DNA of 34,271 nt from an uncultured Fidelibacterota bacterium (GTDB lineage: Bacteria > Marinisomatota > Marinisomatia > Marinisomatales > TCS55). Positions 24,901 to 34,200 of the stretch are shown here, piece after piece; position 1 is the first letter of the stretch, and each line of letters starts with the position of its first letter. Under the pieces are notes generated by a model. It was given only the letters and a program-made list of their open reading frames with translations, ran no database searches and had not been told where the DNA came from. The stretch covers positions 1 through 34,271 of the forward strand of contig CAJWTA010000004.1 in the NCBI GenBank assembly GCA_913046805.1, written 5' to 3'. The position numbers were made by a program, and so were the translations under genes.

Positions 24901-25499
24901 GTCCTTTGAATATGGCGGCCCAGCAAGAATACGAAGAAGAGCAAGCTAGGTTAGAAAATCTGCTAGAACAGCGTATTGATATTTTAAAATCTGAGGAGAA
25001 TCTTAAAGAGACCATTGCTAAGATTGATGTAGTTGCTAGAGAGAAGTTTGAAACTACTTTCGAAGAAATAAATAATAACTTTAGAAAGTTATTTGGAATG
25101 TTTTTTGAAGGTGGGTCTGCATCCCTATCGCTGAGCGGGGAAGAGGACCCTCTTGAGGCGCAAATAATTATTCACGCTCAACCCCCTGGCAAAAAAAATC
25201 AGAACCTTAGAATGTTATCTGCGGGTGAAAAGTCCCTCACAGCCATAGCATTATTGTTTGCTATATACCAATACAAACCGAGTCCTTATTGTGTTCTGGA
25301 TGAAGTAGATGCGCCATTGGACGATGTTAATATTCAAAAATTTAAAAGAGTTTTAAATACATTCGCGAAAGACACCCAATTCATTGTTGTAACACATAAT
25401 AAATTAACGATGGAGGCAGCGGATTACCTGTATGGTGTGACAATGGAGAAAAAAGGTGTTTCCAAGCTAGTTTCCGTAAAATTTAAAGGGGAAGCTTAG
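21969..25499 (+). CDS. smc: Chromosome segregation protein SMC
   Basis: 1176 residues, full length for bacterial SMC. It loads onto DNA with ScpA/ScpB and compacts and separates sister chromosomes. The N-terminal ATPase half has Walker A VGPNGCGKTN (30-39) and the following DAIRWVLGEQ. Long coiled coils extend from about 170 to 500 and 675 to 1020. The hinge domain spans roughly 505-675 (GLIGAVGELFQVKAKYESAF, ALGDWAKCIVV). The C-terminal half has the ABC signature LSAGEKSLTAIALL (about 1082) and Walker B YCVLDEVDAPLDD (about 1108), then VVTHNK. scpA/scpB are not in the window. It converges on the reverse-strand lipoprotein gene with a six-base gap. Confidence 0.98.
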   Translation: MYISEINLHGFKSFAKKEKIKFGEGVTVIVGPNGCGKTNIVDAIRWVLGEQKYSVLRSGKMGDVIFNGAEGLKPLSVCEAYLTVHNNRGKLPIEYTDIEIGRRVYRDGESEYFINKTPCRLKDIHDLFIDTGMGSDAYSVIELKMIEQILSETADDRKRMFEEAAGINKYKQQRQSALRKFDAVQRDLDRVNDIVQEVEQKTKSLGLQLKRFNRHEKLSKELFDAEIELAYVKVHDYESELIPLKKSLLDTKSLKKEKTSDTSLLETELQSVKGVYKEQQEDLRNKQIHLQDLEKGRSEAQNNVLIWNEQYKSAELNINRLTVELAGNKEKSSGFSDKIEAQEKDIADLEPKINSQKQIYEKKNNEFSKIEKKYLSAQQQIKSLEASRWDAQEKIVGDRSNLDRAISSIDEKTTVIAHLKNKKTNLEKDQRDFSLDQNKIDDKTEKCDKNVTSIKKDLNSNLKELEKSQSEHSQLSMNIYSQQSELQSLKSQLTFISELIEQKQGYPEGAKTILSNKSNYNGLIGAVGELFQVKAKYESAFQSALGDWAKCIVVKDRQAALEIHSSAKSKQLGNFSIIPLKELTKIKHPKLNTPKVDGVIGRAIDHCGISSSNIGIAELLIGNLLIVEDLSKIDINDRFKGWDIVDLKGSFYGSNFLLKYQDKTKETGIIGREKKAVKTQKKIASLENKINNNQKLYTKLEKSISVLESAKNTLSKDHEKKYAELNDLKSVQIKNHYRQSQNLESIKELEAEIIQNNTELDALHKNVAIYKPSIEQTDKLINKLQKDIDALSQDFSVLQTERDSFQHKAQEARIDLLNMENRLKSILYQKDSAIQSVSELELRDKSIKEEIIGLDDLKKNLDIKIVKDENSLKSIASELTKEKSIFDLKEQAVSDTFNSMENLQSKIDEEKRLKENLFEQQKNNELRIVELDQKIGNIKERIMEKYNSKVPKDLVVDKDKDELEIEIDKIQKSIENIGPLNMAAQQEYEEEQARLENLLEQRIDILKSEENLKETIAKIDVVAREKFETTFEEINNNFRKLFGMFFEGGSASLSLSGEEDPLEAQIIIHAQPPGKKNQNLRMLSAGEKSLTAIALLFAIYQYKPSPYCVLDEVDAPLDDVNIQKFKRVLNTFAKDTQFIVVTHNKLTMEAADYLYGVTMEKKGVSKLVSVKFKGEA

Positions 25500-25505
25500 G
25501 GTGCT

Positions 25506-25997
25506 TTAAATATCTTTTCTGTATCTCTCTGTCATGCACAGCTCAGGAACCCATTCATTGGATGTGCTCGCACTTTCACAAGCTCTTCTATTATCTTCAC
25601 CTGTTATATTAAAATTCTCATCAATGCAGTAGGCATCTTCCTTGATATTAATTCTAAAGGTCTGCTCGTTTGAGGCAATCTCAAAAGGTACGCATGAATT
25701 TTTAATACAAAGTGTTTCACCTAGCTGGGACCAGGAAAAGCTTTCTGTTCCAGCATCTGGGCCCGTACGAGTTTCGATACCGGTGCCATCTTTTTTTAAT
25801 TCTATAGTTAGCGTAAACCCTTTTGATTTTAGGCCACGATACTCTTCATCATCAACCTCTCCACTGCATTTTCCGGAAACCTTATAAGTACCCATTTCAA
25901 TTAATTTCCAAGTGCCGACAAGTGGCCCAGATTCATCATCTTTTTTGTCCTGGCAACTAATAAAGATAAAAAGAAGAGCTAAAATTGTGTTTTTCAT
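25506..25997 (-). CDS. Cys-rich lipocalin-like lipoprotein, paralogue of the one at 4277
   Basis: 163 residues. The signal MKNTILALLFIFISC gives a lipidated Cys at 15. The mature chain begins GPLVGTWKLIEMGTY, the N-terminal strand of lipocalin-like domains, followed by FTLTIELKKDGTG and ESFSWSQLGETLC. Six Cys after the lipid anchor follow C...CxxxxC...C...C...C, with CIKNSC, AYCID, RACES and ELCMT matching the pattern and flanking residues of the protein at 4277 (AYCED, SSCMS, ASCTI). The two are clearly homologous although about 21 kb apart. This copy stands alone on the reverse strand between smc and lepA, diverging from lepA, and I do not find the ECF-like promoter element upstream of it. 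Ligand unknown. Confidence 0.8.
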   Translation of the reverse strand: MKNTILALLFIFISCQDKKDDESGPLVGTWKLIEMGTYKVSGKCSGEVDDEEYRGLKSKGFTLTIELKKDGTGIETRTGPDAGTESFSWSQLGETLCIKNSCVPFEIASNEQTFRINIKEDAYCIDENFNITGEDNRRACESASTSNEWVPELCMTERYRKDI

Positions 25998-26097
25998 AAA
26001 TTTGAACCTTAAATATATGTCTTAAATTACGCCAAACATTGTGAAAATACTCTATTTTTGAATCGCTGTTTGAGCGAAATAAGAGTTAAATTTTACT

Positions 26098-27900
26098 ATG
26101 AGCACAAATCACATACGAAACTTTTGCATCATTGCCCACATAGATCACGGTAAATCCACCTTAGCTGATAGATTGCTAGAGGAGACGAATACGTTATCGA
26201 AGAAAGAAATGAAATCGCAAGTTTTGGATAGTATGGACCTCGAGCGCGAACGGGGTATTACCATTAAGAGCCACCCTATTCAAATGAAATATACCGATCC
26301 AAATAAAAATGAATTTGTCTTTAATTTAATCGACACTCCTGGCCACGTTGATTTTACCTATGAAGTATCAAGATCTCTTGCAGCTTGCGAAGGAACCCTT
26401 CTATTGGTGGATGCGGTCCAAGGAGTTGAGGCTCAAACGGTGAGCAATGCCTATCTTGCTATCGATAATGACCTTGCTATCATACCCGTTATAAACAAAG
26501 TGGATCTTCCCAGCGCACGAGTTGATATAGTGCAGGAGCAATTGATTGAATTAATTGGTTGCGATAAGAACGATATTGTGTTAGTGAGCGCCAAGACAGG
26601 CCAAGGTATAGATCAAATATTTGAAGCGATAATCGATAAGATCCCATTTCCCGAGGACCGCTCCGATAAGCCTTTACGAGCAATGGTGTTTGATTCTGTT
26701 CATGATAACTATAAAGGAGCTATTCCCTATATACGTGTTTTTGATGGCGTAATTAAACCCGGTGAAAAAGCTAAATTTTTTGCCCATAATCATGAATACG
26801 ATATCACTGAAGTAGGTCATTTTATTTTAAAGCAAATGCCTTCAGAGGAATTAAGAGCTGGAGATGTGGGGTATTTTTTGGGGAGTATTCGCGACGTATC
26901 ACACGTTCTTCCCGGGGACACAATCACGAACCAAAATGGTAAAAACTTGGAGCCCTTACCTGGATTTAAAGATATTAAGCCAATGGTCTTTTCAGGTCTC
27001 TACCCATCCGACTCAGATGATTATGATCAATTAAGAATGGCCTTAGAAAAATTAAAATTAAACGATGCATCATTAATATTTGATCCTGAAACTAGCGAAG
27101 CACTGGGTTTCGGTTTTCGTTGCGGCTTCCTTGGTCTATTGCATATGGAGATAATTCAAGAGCGCTTAGAGCGAGAATTTGATATTTCTCTGGTTACAAC
27201 AACACCAAATGTTCGCTATAGAATAAATAATAAGAAAGGTGAGAGTATAGAGGTAGATACTCCCGCAAAAATGCCTCCGACTGGAGAAATAAACTCCATT
27301 ATGGAGCCATTTGTTTCTGCAGAAATAATCACACCTAAGGAGTATATTGGCTCCATAATGACTTTGTGTCAGAAAAAAAGAGGTCTGTACAAGAACACAA
27401 ACTATTTAACATCGGATAAAGCACAAATTCATTATGAGCTTCCGTTGGGAGAGATAATTTTTGACTTTTACGATAAATTAAAATCCACAACAAAAGGATA
27501 TGCCTCTTTGGATTACAATCTTAAGGACTTTGTTCCAGGTGATCTAAAAAAACTGGATATTCTAATCAATAATGAGCCTGTGGATGCGTTATCCATTATA
27601 ACCCATGCAGACGATGCCTATCATCGGGGCGTAGCTCTTTGCAGTAAGCTAAAGGAGCTCATACCTAGACAGATGTTTGATGTACCTATTCAAGCGGCTT
27701 TGGGCAATAAAGTTATCTCACGCTCTACAGTAAAAGCCTTAAAAAAGAATGTAACTGCCAAATGTTATGGAGGAGACATTACACGTAAACGAAAATTATG
27801 GGAAAAGCAGAAAAAAGGGAAAAAGAGAATGAAGTCTATCGGTAGTGTTGAGATACCCCAAGAGGCATTATTGGCAGTGCTTCAAATTGATTCCGATTAA
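26098..27900 (+). CDS. lepA: Elongation factor 4 (LepA), ribosome-acting GTPase
   Basis: 600 residues, complete. A translational GTPase that acts on ribosomes during initiation/elongation under stress. GTPase motifs: G1 AHIDHGKST (13-21), switch region RERGITIKSHP, G3 DTPGH (79-83), G4 NKVD (133-136) and G5 SAK (164-166). The LepA-specific C-terminal domain is present, with KCYGGDITRKRKLWEKQKKG and the end SIGSVEIPQEALLAVL. The ATG at 26098 leaves the usual short N-terminus before the first strand. It is divergent from the lipoprotein gene and followed at once (no gap) by a CPBP protease gene. Confidence 0.98.
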   Translation: MSTNHIRNFCIIAHIDHGKSTLADRLLEETNTLSKKEMKSQVLDSMDLERERGITIKSHPIQMKYTDPNKNEFVFNLIDTPGHVDFTYEVSRSLAACEGTLLLVDAVQGVEAQTVSNAYLAIDNDLAIIPVINKVDLPSARVDIVQEQLIELIGCDKNDIVLVSAKTGQGIDQIFEAIIDKIPFPEDRSDKPLRAMVFDSVHDNYKGAIPYIRVFDGVIKPGEKAKFFAHNHEYDITEVGHFILKQMPSEELRAGDVGYFLGSIRDVSHVLPGDTITNQNGKNLEPLPGFKDIKPMVFSGLYPSDSDDYDQLRMALEKLKLNDASLIFDPETSEALGFGFRCGFLGLLHMEIIQERLEREFDISLVTTTPNVRYRINNKKGESIEVDTPAKMPPTGEINSIMEPFVSAEIITPKEYIGSIMTLCQKKRGLYKNTNYLTSDKAQIHYELPLGEIIFDFYDKLKSTTKGYASLDYNLKDFVPGDLKKLDILINNEPVDALSIITHADDAYHRGVALCSKLKELIPRQMFDVPIQAALGNKVISRSTVKALKKNVTAKCYGGDITRKRKLWEKQKKGKKRMKSIGSVEIPQEALLAVLQIDSD

Positions 27901-28623
27901 ATGATGAAATCGACTTCTTATTGGACCGTTACAAATACCCCCTTATATAGTTTTATTTTTACACTCCCACTTTTATTGGTCTATGAGATAGGATTATTTG
28001 CTATCGCTTCCAATGATTTGCCTCTTTTAAGAAATGGCGCTGATGTATTGATGCGCCAGTTTCTTGAAGTGTTTGGCGTTGTCGGTACGTATGGATTTGG
28101 TGGAACTTTTTTGATCGGATTTATGATCGCCTTTCTTCGTCAAAAAAAAGAATTAGAAGCCTCGCACATCAAAGGGGAATATTTACTAACCATGTTTTTT
28201 GAAAGCTTAGGATGGGCTTTTATTCTAATCATTGTCATGATCAGAGCTCCAGAATATCTATTGTTAACCAAAGATGAAAGATTACTACAGCAGGTTGTTT
28301 TAGCTGTTGGCGCTGGTATTTATGAAGAATTTGTTTTTAGAGTCATTCTTATAACGGGATTTGCATATATATTGGGATTAATATTTAAATGGGGAACCAT
28401 AGGTAAGCATATTGGTTCGGTATTGATGTCAGCTGCTCTTTTTTCTGCCTTTCATTTTGCAGGACCATTCGGTGAAGACCCATCATTTTACTTGTTTTTT
28501 GTTCGTCTTATCGCTGGAATATTTCTTGGAGTTGTTTATACTTTGAGAGGGTTCGGGATAGCTGCATATACGCATACCATCTACGACCTGTTTGTTTTGG
28601 TAAGATTTACTACTTCGGACTAA
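27901..28623 (+). CDS. CPBP-family intramembrane glutamic protease (CAAX-like)
   Basis: 240 residues with about seven or eight membrane helices. It belongs to the CPBP/Abi group related to Rce1. The motif GAGIYEEFVFRVIL contains the catalytic EE (142-143) and Arg 147. Motif 2 is FSAFHFAG (His 185) and motif 3 is HTIYDLFVLV (His 225, Asp 229). Bacterial substrates are mostly unknown; prenyl CAAX processing is not expected here. The ATG follows the lepA stop directly, so it is co-translated with lepA. Confidence 0.92.
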   Translation: MMKSTSYWTVTNTPLYSFIFTLPLLLVYEIGLFAIASNDLPLLRNGADVLMRQFLEVFGVVGTYGFGGTFLIGFMIAFLRQKKELEASHIKGEYLLTMFFESLGWAFILIIVMIRAPEYLLLTKDERLLQQVVLAVGAGIYEEFVFRVILITGFAYILGLIFKWGTIGKHIGSVLMSAALFSAFHFAGPFGEDPSFYLFFVRLIAGIFLGVVYTLRGFGIAAYTHTIYDLFVLVRFTTSD

Positions 28624-28674
28624 GAATATTTTAAAAAGTAGATTAAATTCTCATCACTGAATTCGCATTTATTT

Positions 28675-29544
28675 ATGAATAAATTTTCTTTACATGTTTT
28701 TTTCGGGGTATTGCTTTCGCTATATGCGCAAACCTCACCATTTAAAACTTTTGATATCGTAATCTACCCCGAGTACTATTTTAGTGGAGTAATGGCTGAA
28801 ATTGAAGCAGAAGCGATCGAAAGCAACTTACCGTTAGATCTCAAGTTTCAAGTTCCCTCAAGCACAGATAGCATATTTTATGTTAGCGGCGATGTCGATA
28901 CTCCCTCGATTGAGGAAATGAATTTTTCTAAGGAAGGAAGATTTTCGTACATAAATAAGAAAGTAAATGATAAAAAATTCAGAATATTTGTTTTTTATGA
29001 TCTCGATAAAAATGGCACTAAACGCACCGGAAAATTTGACTTTCAATTAAACCATCCTGTTGATGATGCGCATATCGTGGTACAGGAGCCTCTGGTTTCA
29101 AATAATTTTATTTTTTCTGAACAAAACCACGAGGACTTCAAAGATCAACACGGAATTAATTTTAAAAGGATTCACGTCAATAATTATGCTTCAAACTTTA
29201 TTAAAAGCGTATCGTTTACTTACGATAATCCCACGCAAGATATATCTATGAATGCATTGCAAAAAGGAGCTCAGAATTCGCAAAATGCAGCTTCGCCTCA
29301 AAATACCAAACCCATCAGACACACTCTTCCGTTGTGGCAACCCCTCGTTGCGCTAGGCGTTGTATCTGTAGTGGTTGGTGGCATGTTCTATAGACAAATA
29401 AGTTCTGAGGCCTCTCTTAAAGAACAAAAATCCAAGCCAGAAAATTCAAAACCTGCGAAGTCAAAAGGAAAATTTTGTACCGAATGTGGCAATAAGATAC
29501 TTCCGATGAATAAGTTTTGCGCTAATTGTGGAGCCAAGTTATAA
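28675..29544 (+). CDS. Exported single-pass membrane protein with C-terminal zinc ribbon
   Basis: 289 residues. A signal peptide covers about 1-18 (SLHVFFGVLLSLYAQT). About 200 residues follow outside the membrane, beginning with a beta-sandwich-like region (FDIVIYPEYYFSGVMAEIEAE then LPLDLKFQVPSSTDSIFYV) and a KRTGKFDFQLNHPVDDAHIV strand set. Residues 221-240 (WQPLVALGVVSVVVGGMFYR) form a membrane helix, then a Lys-rich linker and a zinc ribbon with Cys 268, 271, 282 and 285 (CTECG...CANCG). If the signal is cleaved, the ribbon lies in the cytoplasm, with the big domain outside. No family assigned. Its stop shares one base with the lgt start. Confidence 0.72.
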   Translation: MNKFSLHVFFGVLLSLYAQTSPFKTFDIVIYPEYYFSGVMAEIEAEAIESNLPLDLKFQVPSSTDSIFYVSGDVDTPSIEEMNFSKEGRFSYINKKVNDKKFRIFVFYDLDKNGTKRTGKFDFQLNHPVDDAHIVVQEPLVSNNFIFSEQNHEDFKDQHGINFKRIHVNNYASNFIKSVSFTYDNPTQDISMNALQKGAQNSQNAASPQNTKPIRHTLPLWQPLVALGVVSVVVGGMFYRQISSEASLKEQKSKPENSKPAKSKGKFCTECGNKILPMNKFCANCGAKL

Positions 29545-30398
29545 TGTTTCCAGTTATCTATGATTTTGGGGAAATCAATTTATTCGGTTTTTCATTTAAC
29601 CCGGTAATTAATTCATACGGGTTCATGTTAATGACGGCGTTCTATTCGTGCTATTATTTTTTAAGCAAGGATTTAAAACGCCTTAATTATAAGCCTTCCC
29701 TCGCAGGTGATATTATTTTTGCTGCAGCTGTAGGAGGCATTGTTGGCTCTAGAATATACTTCTTGCTCGAAAATTTTGATCAATTCATTCAAGATCCCTT
29801 TGGGATGCTTTTTTCGGGCGGAGGTCTTGTTTTCCTGGGCGGTCTCATTGGAGGACTATTGGCAGTGACCTACGTAATAAGAAAAAATGATTTAGAGTGG
29901 TTATTGGTTGCTGATTTAGTGGCCCCCTTATTGATACTCGGTTATGCGATTGGTAGAGTCGGTTGTTTATTGGTTGGTGATGACTATGGATTGCCAACAA
30001 ATGTTCCTTGGGGGATTGCATTTCCAAATGGAATACCTCCCTCAACCTACAGCATTTTTGAAAATAGATATCCATGGGTTGATTTAACAGGGTTTTCTCC
30101 GGGTGTTCTTAAAGTGCATCCTACACAAATTTATGAGATAGTGTTAGGCGGTGGAATTTTTTACTATCTATATCAAAAGCGCTTATCAATTAAAATTCAA
30201 GGTAGTTTATTTTTTACATATTTGATACTTGCTGGTATTGAGCGTTTTTCTGTAGAGTTTCTTCGAATAAATCAAAAGTATTTCATAGGATTATCTGGCG
30301 CCCAAATCATTTCAATCATTATGCTATCGGTAGGTTTATGGTTTCTTTATAATCCAGTAAACCTTGCTAAAGGAAATGCTCCAAAAGAAAATAAATAA
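29544..30398 (+). CDS. lgt: Prolipoprotein diacylglyceryl transferase
   Basis: 284 residues from ATG 29544, overlapping the preceding stop by one base; an earlier start at 29526 would add six residues and is less likely. Lgt moves a diacylglyceryl group from phosphatidylglycerol to the lipobox Cys of prolipoproteins in the inner membrane. About seven helices are seen. Family motifs are the conserved GRVGCLLVGDDYGLPT (arginine loop), NVPWGIAFPNG and VHPTQIYE. The loop GGGLVFLGGLIGG has Leu where E. coli has His 103 (FHGG) and many others have Tyr. At least five lipoproteins in this window would depend on this enzyme. No lsp or lnt lies nearby. Confidence 0.95.
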   Translation: MFPVIYDFGEINLFGFSFNPVINSYGFMLMTAFYSCYYFLSKDLKRLNYKPSLAGDIIFAAAVGGIVGSRIYFLLENFDQFIQDPFGMLFSGGGLVFLGGLIGGLLAVTYVIRKNDLEWLLVADLVAPLLILGYAIGRVGCLLVGDDYGLPTNVPWGIAFPNGIPPSTYSIFENRYPWVDLTGFSPGVLKVHPTQIYEIVLGGGIFYYLYQKRLSIKIQGSLFFTYLILAGIERFSVEFLRINQKYFIGLSGAQIISIIMLSVGLWFLYNPVNLAKGNAPKENK

Positions 30399-31221
30399 AT
30401 ATTTTTGTACGCTAACATTTCTTGTCAATATTGGCTATTCTCAATCCTATCTACCTTCATTAAAAATTTCTCTTGATACAATTCGTTCTAACAGTGAATT
30501 CATTCCTGAGCTCATTGCTGCAAATGACTCCCGATTAGTATTCATAGATAAAAAAAATCGTAGACTTGGGTCGTATTTTGATGACAGTTTGCGTGTAGTT
30601 GGTGGCTATGGATCATCCAGCCATAGCTTTATAGATCCCGTAGATATAATCATAGACGAATTGGATATTATCATTCTTGATGAATCGGTTGGACAAATAT
30701 CACGTTTCGATTTTAACATGAACTTTATTCAACGTAAAAGTCTTGCACTTGACAATCTAGTGTATCCAACGCTTTTCGAAGTTGACTCACGAAAAAATAT
30801 TTATTTTTTTTCTCCAGATGATGGTGTTTTATTCAAATTAAATCATTATACTCAAAAAATGGATAAATTCATTGATTATAGTTCAATTTCTGTTGATCAA
30901 AATTGCTTATCAGATATTTATATCAATAATAACGATCAACTAGGTATCCTTTTTAACTGCCTGAATGAATTGCATGTGTATGGTCGATCAGGGCGCATGC
31001 AGAGAAAATACAAAACAGATATTAAAAATCCTCAGAAATTGATGTTTATTAATCGGAATTGGACTGCTATCAATTCAAAGGGTCAATTACAGTTTATCAA
31101 TGAACCAGTATTTGATCTAGCTATTCAAAAAGAAGATGTATTAGATAGCTATTATGACCAAAAAAACCTTTTCATTTTAACCAAAACAAGTATATTTATT
31201 TTTGATTCGTCAATTTTTTAA
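30376..31221 (+). CDS. Secreted beta-propeller-like (NHL/six-bladed type) protein
   Basis: 281 residues from ATG 30376 (TTG 30364 adds four). A signal peptide covers about 1-22 (YFCTLTFLVNIGYSQS). The mature chain repeats short strand units of the type DxxNNIYFFSxDDGVLFKLN and ENDSRLVFIDKKNRRLG, with Asp/Asn turns and alternating hydrophobics, typical of a propeller with about six NHL-like blades. FIDPVDIIIDELDIIILDESV is one clear blade. Function unknown. The gene starts inside lgt and its end overlaps the 1019-residue outer-membrane protein gene by about 20 bases, so a joint function with that barrel protein is likely. Confidence 0.7.
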   Translation: MLQKKINKYFCTLTFLVNIGYSQSYLPSLKISLDTIRSNSEFIPELIAANDSRLVFIDKKNRRLGSYFDDSLRVVGGYGSSSHSFIDPVDIIIDELDIIILDESVGQISRFDFNMNFIQRKSLALDNLVYPTLFEVDSRKNIYFFSPDDGVLFKLNHYTQKMDKFIDYSSISVDQNCLSDIYINNNDQLGILFNCLNELHVYGRSGRMQRKYKTDIKNPQKLMFINRNWTAINSKGQLQFINEPVFDLAIQKEDVLDSYYDQKNLFILTKTSIFIFDSSIF

Positions 31222-34200
31222 TAATCACTATCTAATATGCTTTGTCCTCTTAATAGCTCCTATTGTATCCCAAGAAGCAGCAGTAAGAGATACCACTCTA
31301 CCATTTACAATTGGACCAATTATTAACGAATTACCACTTCTCGATAGTTTACGTTTAAAAAGCGAGAATACAATTACTGATACAACTAATTATTACAATA
31401 TAAATGAAGCTATTGATCAATACCCACTGAATGCATCGGGGTCTTTTTTTAGAGGTTTAAATTTTGGAGGAAATGGAAATAGCGCATTGAATGGCGGATT
31501 AAGAATGCAGATTGCTGGAAAAATTTCGGACAAAACCTATATTTCAGGGGTAGTAACGGACGAATCGTTGCCAATTCAACCAGATGGCTCTACTGCTGAT
31601 TTAGATGAACTGGACAAGGTCTTTATAAAAGTGGATAATCCAACTTTTTCAATTATAGCTGGAGATATAGAGGTACATGAGAAAAAACTATCCATTAATA
31701 AATTTCAACGAAAACTAATTGGGTTACATAATAAGGTTCAATACAAAGATAAATTAATTACGTCAGTTGTTGGTCAAAGCAAGGGAACTTATCAACGTAT
31801 TGAAATAAAGGGACAGAATGGTAATCAAGGACCTTATTATTTAACTACGATTGACGGGTTAACGAACATAGTTATTTCTTCGGGATCTGAAAAGGTTTGG
31901 CTCAACGGAAAACTCTTAAAAAGGGGCGAGGACTTGGATTATATCATTGATTACTCAAATGGCGAGGTATATTTCACATCCAAAAATCTTATCTTTTTTG
32001 ATTCCGACATAGATATTGAATATTTATACAGGCAAACAAATTTTGCTACAGGTTACATCGAAACAGGGATTGAGGGTTCCTTCCTTGAAAAGTCTGATTT
32101 TCAACTAAAATATATTAGGGAAAATCAGGATATAAACAGCTCCTCGTTAAGTCAAAATCAAAAAAAACAATTTAAAGACTTAAATGAGATCACAATTAAT
32201 GGTGTGTACGCCGATTCACTGGGTAGCTATGTTTTTGTGGATAATGTTTATATTTATGATCCCGAATACTTATACAGTTCGCAAAGATATTCAGCAGTAT
32301 TCAGCCCTGATGCTAATGGTGCATATACGCGAAAAGTTTCAGATCAAAATAGAATATATTTTGAGCATTCACTTGAAAATTCAGGAAATGAGCTACGATT
32401 TTCGCCGGGGCAGATCATTCGCGCACCTGTTGGTAAAAATGTTCTGCAGCTCAATTCAACCATCAACATGAGTAATAACTCCTCATTTCTTTTAGAATCT
32501 GCATTATCAATGACAAACAACAACCTTTATAACGCAGAAAATGACCTTACGAATGGATCGGCATACAGGATGATGTTTACACAAGAAAAAATATCCTTAA
32601 AAGGCCTAGATTTTGGCTTTGAATTTGAACATCGGAAGACTGCAGATTCATTTCGGTCGCTCGGTCGAGATCGGGCTGTCGATTTTAACGAAATGTGGGA
32701 CATAGCCCCATCGTTATCAGAAAGCAACTTATTGCTATCCAAATTTAGTGCAAATGTTAGCACGTACAAGACCCATCTGGAGCTTGATCTTTTTGATCTT
32801 GAAAGCTCAGGTATTAATAAGTCAAGAAAAGAGATCAATATCAATCACACTTCAAAGTTCATTAAAAAAGCAGATGTTAGATTTAATCAGATAAATGCTT
32901 TGCAAAATTTCGATCAGCTAAATTCTCAATTAATATTCTTAAATGGCCCTGTAAATCCTTACGTAAAGATTCAGAGTGAGCACCGTTTCAACGGGTATAA
33001 ATTTGAAGATTTTTTAGCTGGAATTGGATTTAAAAAAAATAAAAGGTCGATTTCGCTTGGAGTTGGCAAGCGCAATGACTGGGATTATGCCTCAGAAAGG
33101 GAATCGATGTCTTTATCCAATAAAGCGCGTTTTATAGAGTTTGATTATAGCTTTTTTGATCCAAAGGGATGGAGTCGTAAACTTGTTTACAGATCGAGGA
33201 TACAAACTGATATTTCAACAAACAAAAAATCTTCATTTGGCTCAGGAAGATTAGCAATAAATTATAAAAATCGAATATCACCTCTGCGATTGGATGCGAT
33301 TATAAATACGCAGAACTCGATCAAAGAGTATGCATCCGTTATTTATGACTCAGTAGGAATTGGAAGAGGGGGTTTTCGTTACGATCCAATTTTAAATGAA
33401 TATGTTCGGGATGAGAATGGGTCATTTGTCGCGAATACTATTTTAACCGGTAATTTTAAAGTTGGAAAAAATATTAATTCACTATCGCGATTATCGTATG
33501 ATTTTTCAAAGAGCCCTTTAAAGATTTTAAATTTTTTAAAATACAGATTTACGTTAAATGTTAACTATCATGGCTCAACATCAAATGTGTTTGAGGGATT
33601 AAGCGATCGCAGTGCGCAATTATTTATGTTAAATAATCGAAACGAATTTATTTATCAAAAAAATCTATCTTCAATTCGACATCGCTTTTCAATAGAGTCT
33701 CGAATACACTTCAATGGTATGGATCTTCGCGGTTGGCAGGATAAAAGGTCCGATATTCTCCGAACGGAAATGCAAATACCGTTATCTAAAAATTATTTTC
33801 TAAAATACGATATTAATAGACACGACTACTCATTATCGACGAACAATAATTACAAAATTTCACGAAATGTTGATGGATTTTATCATGAATTGGGTTTCAA
33901 AAAATCTTCATTGAAGAGTTTTCAGTATGAGGTCAAATCTACCTATTTATCGGATAATGTAGTTACACAGTCTTTCAATAAACATGTATATGCTTATGGA
34001 TTTAAAGCTGATTTTATAAAGTTTGTTGATAACAATGGAAGGATCGATTGCAAGATTGAATATTATAACGCTAAAGGCTTTGAAGGAATGCCATCTGAGG
34101 CTTTAAAAGGTATTTCAGATAATAGGACGGTTCGCGCAAATATTACCTCTTCTATTATGATAGACCAGTCTCTTTCTTTAAACACTGCTCTAATATACAC

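Noticed and set aside
26037..26075. Short TCGCT/AGCGA hairpin between the lipoprotein gene and lepA as a regulatory RNA
   Set aside because: A five-base stem in a divergent gap is too weak to support a riboswitch or small RNA.
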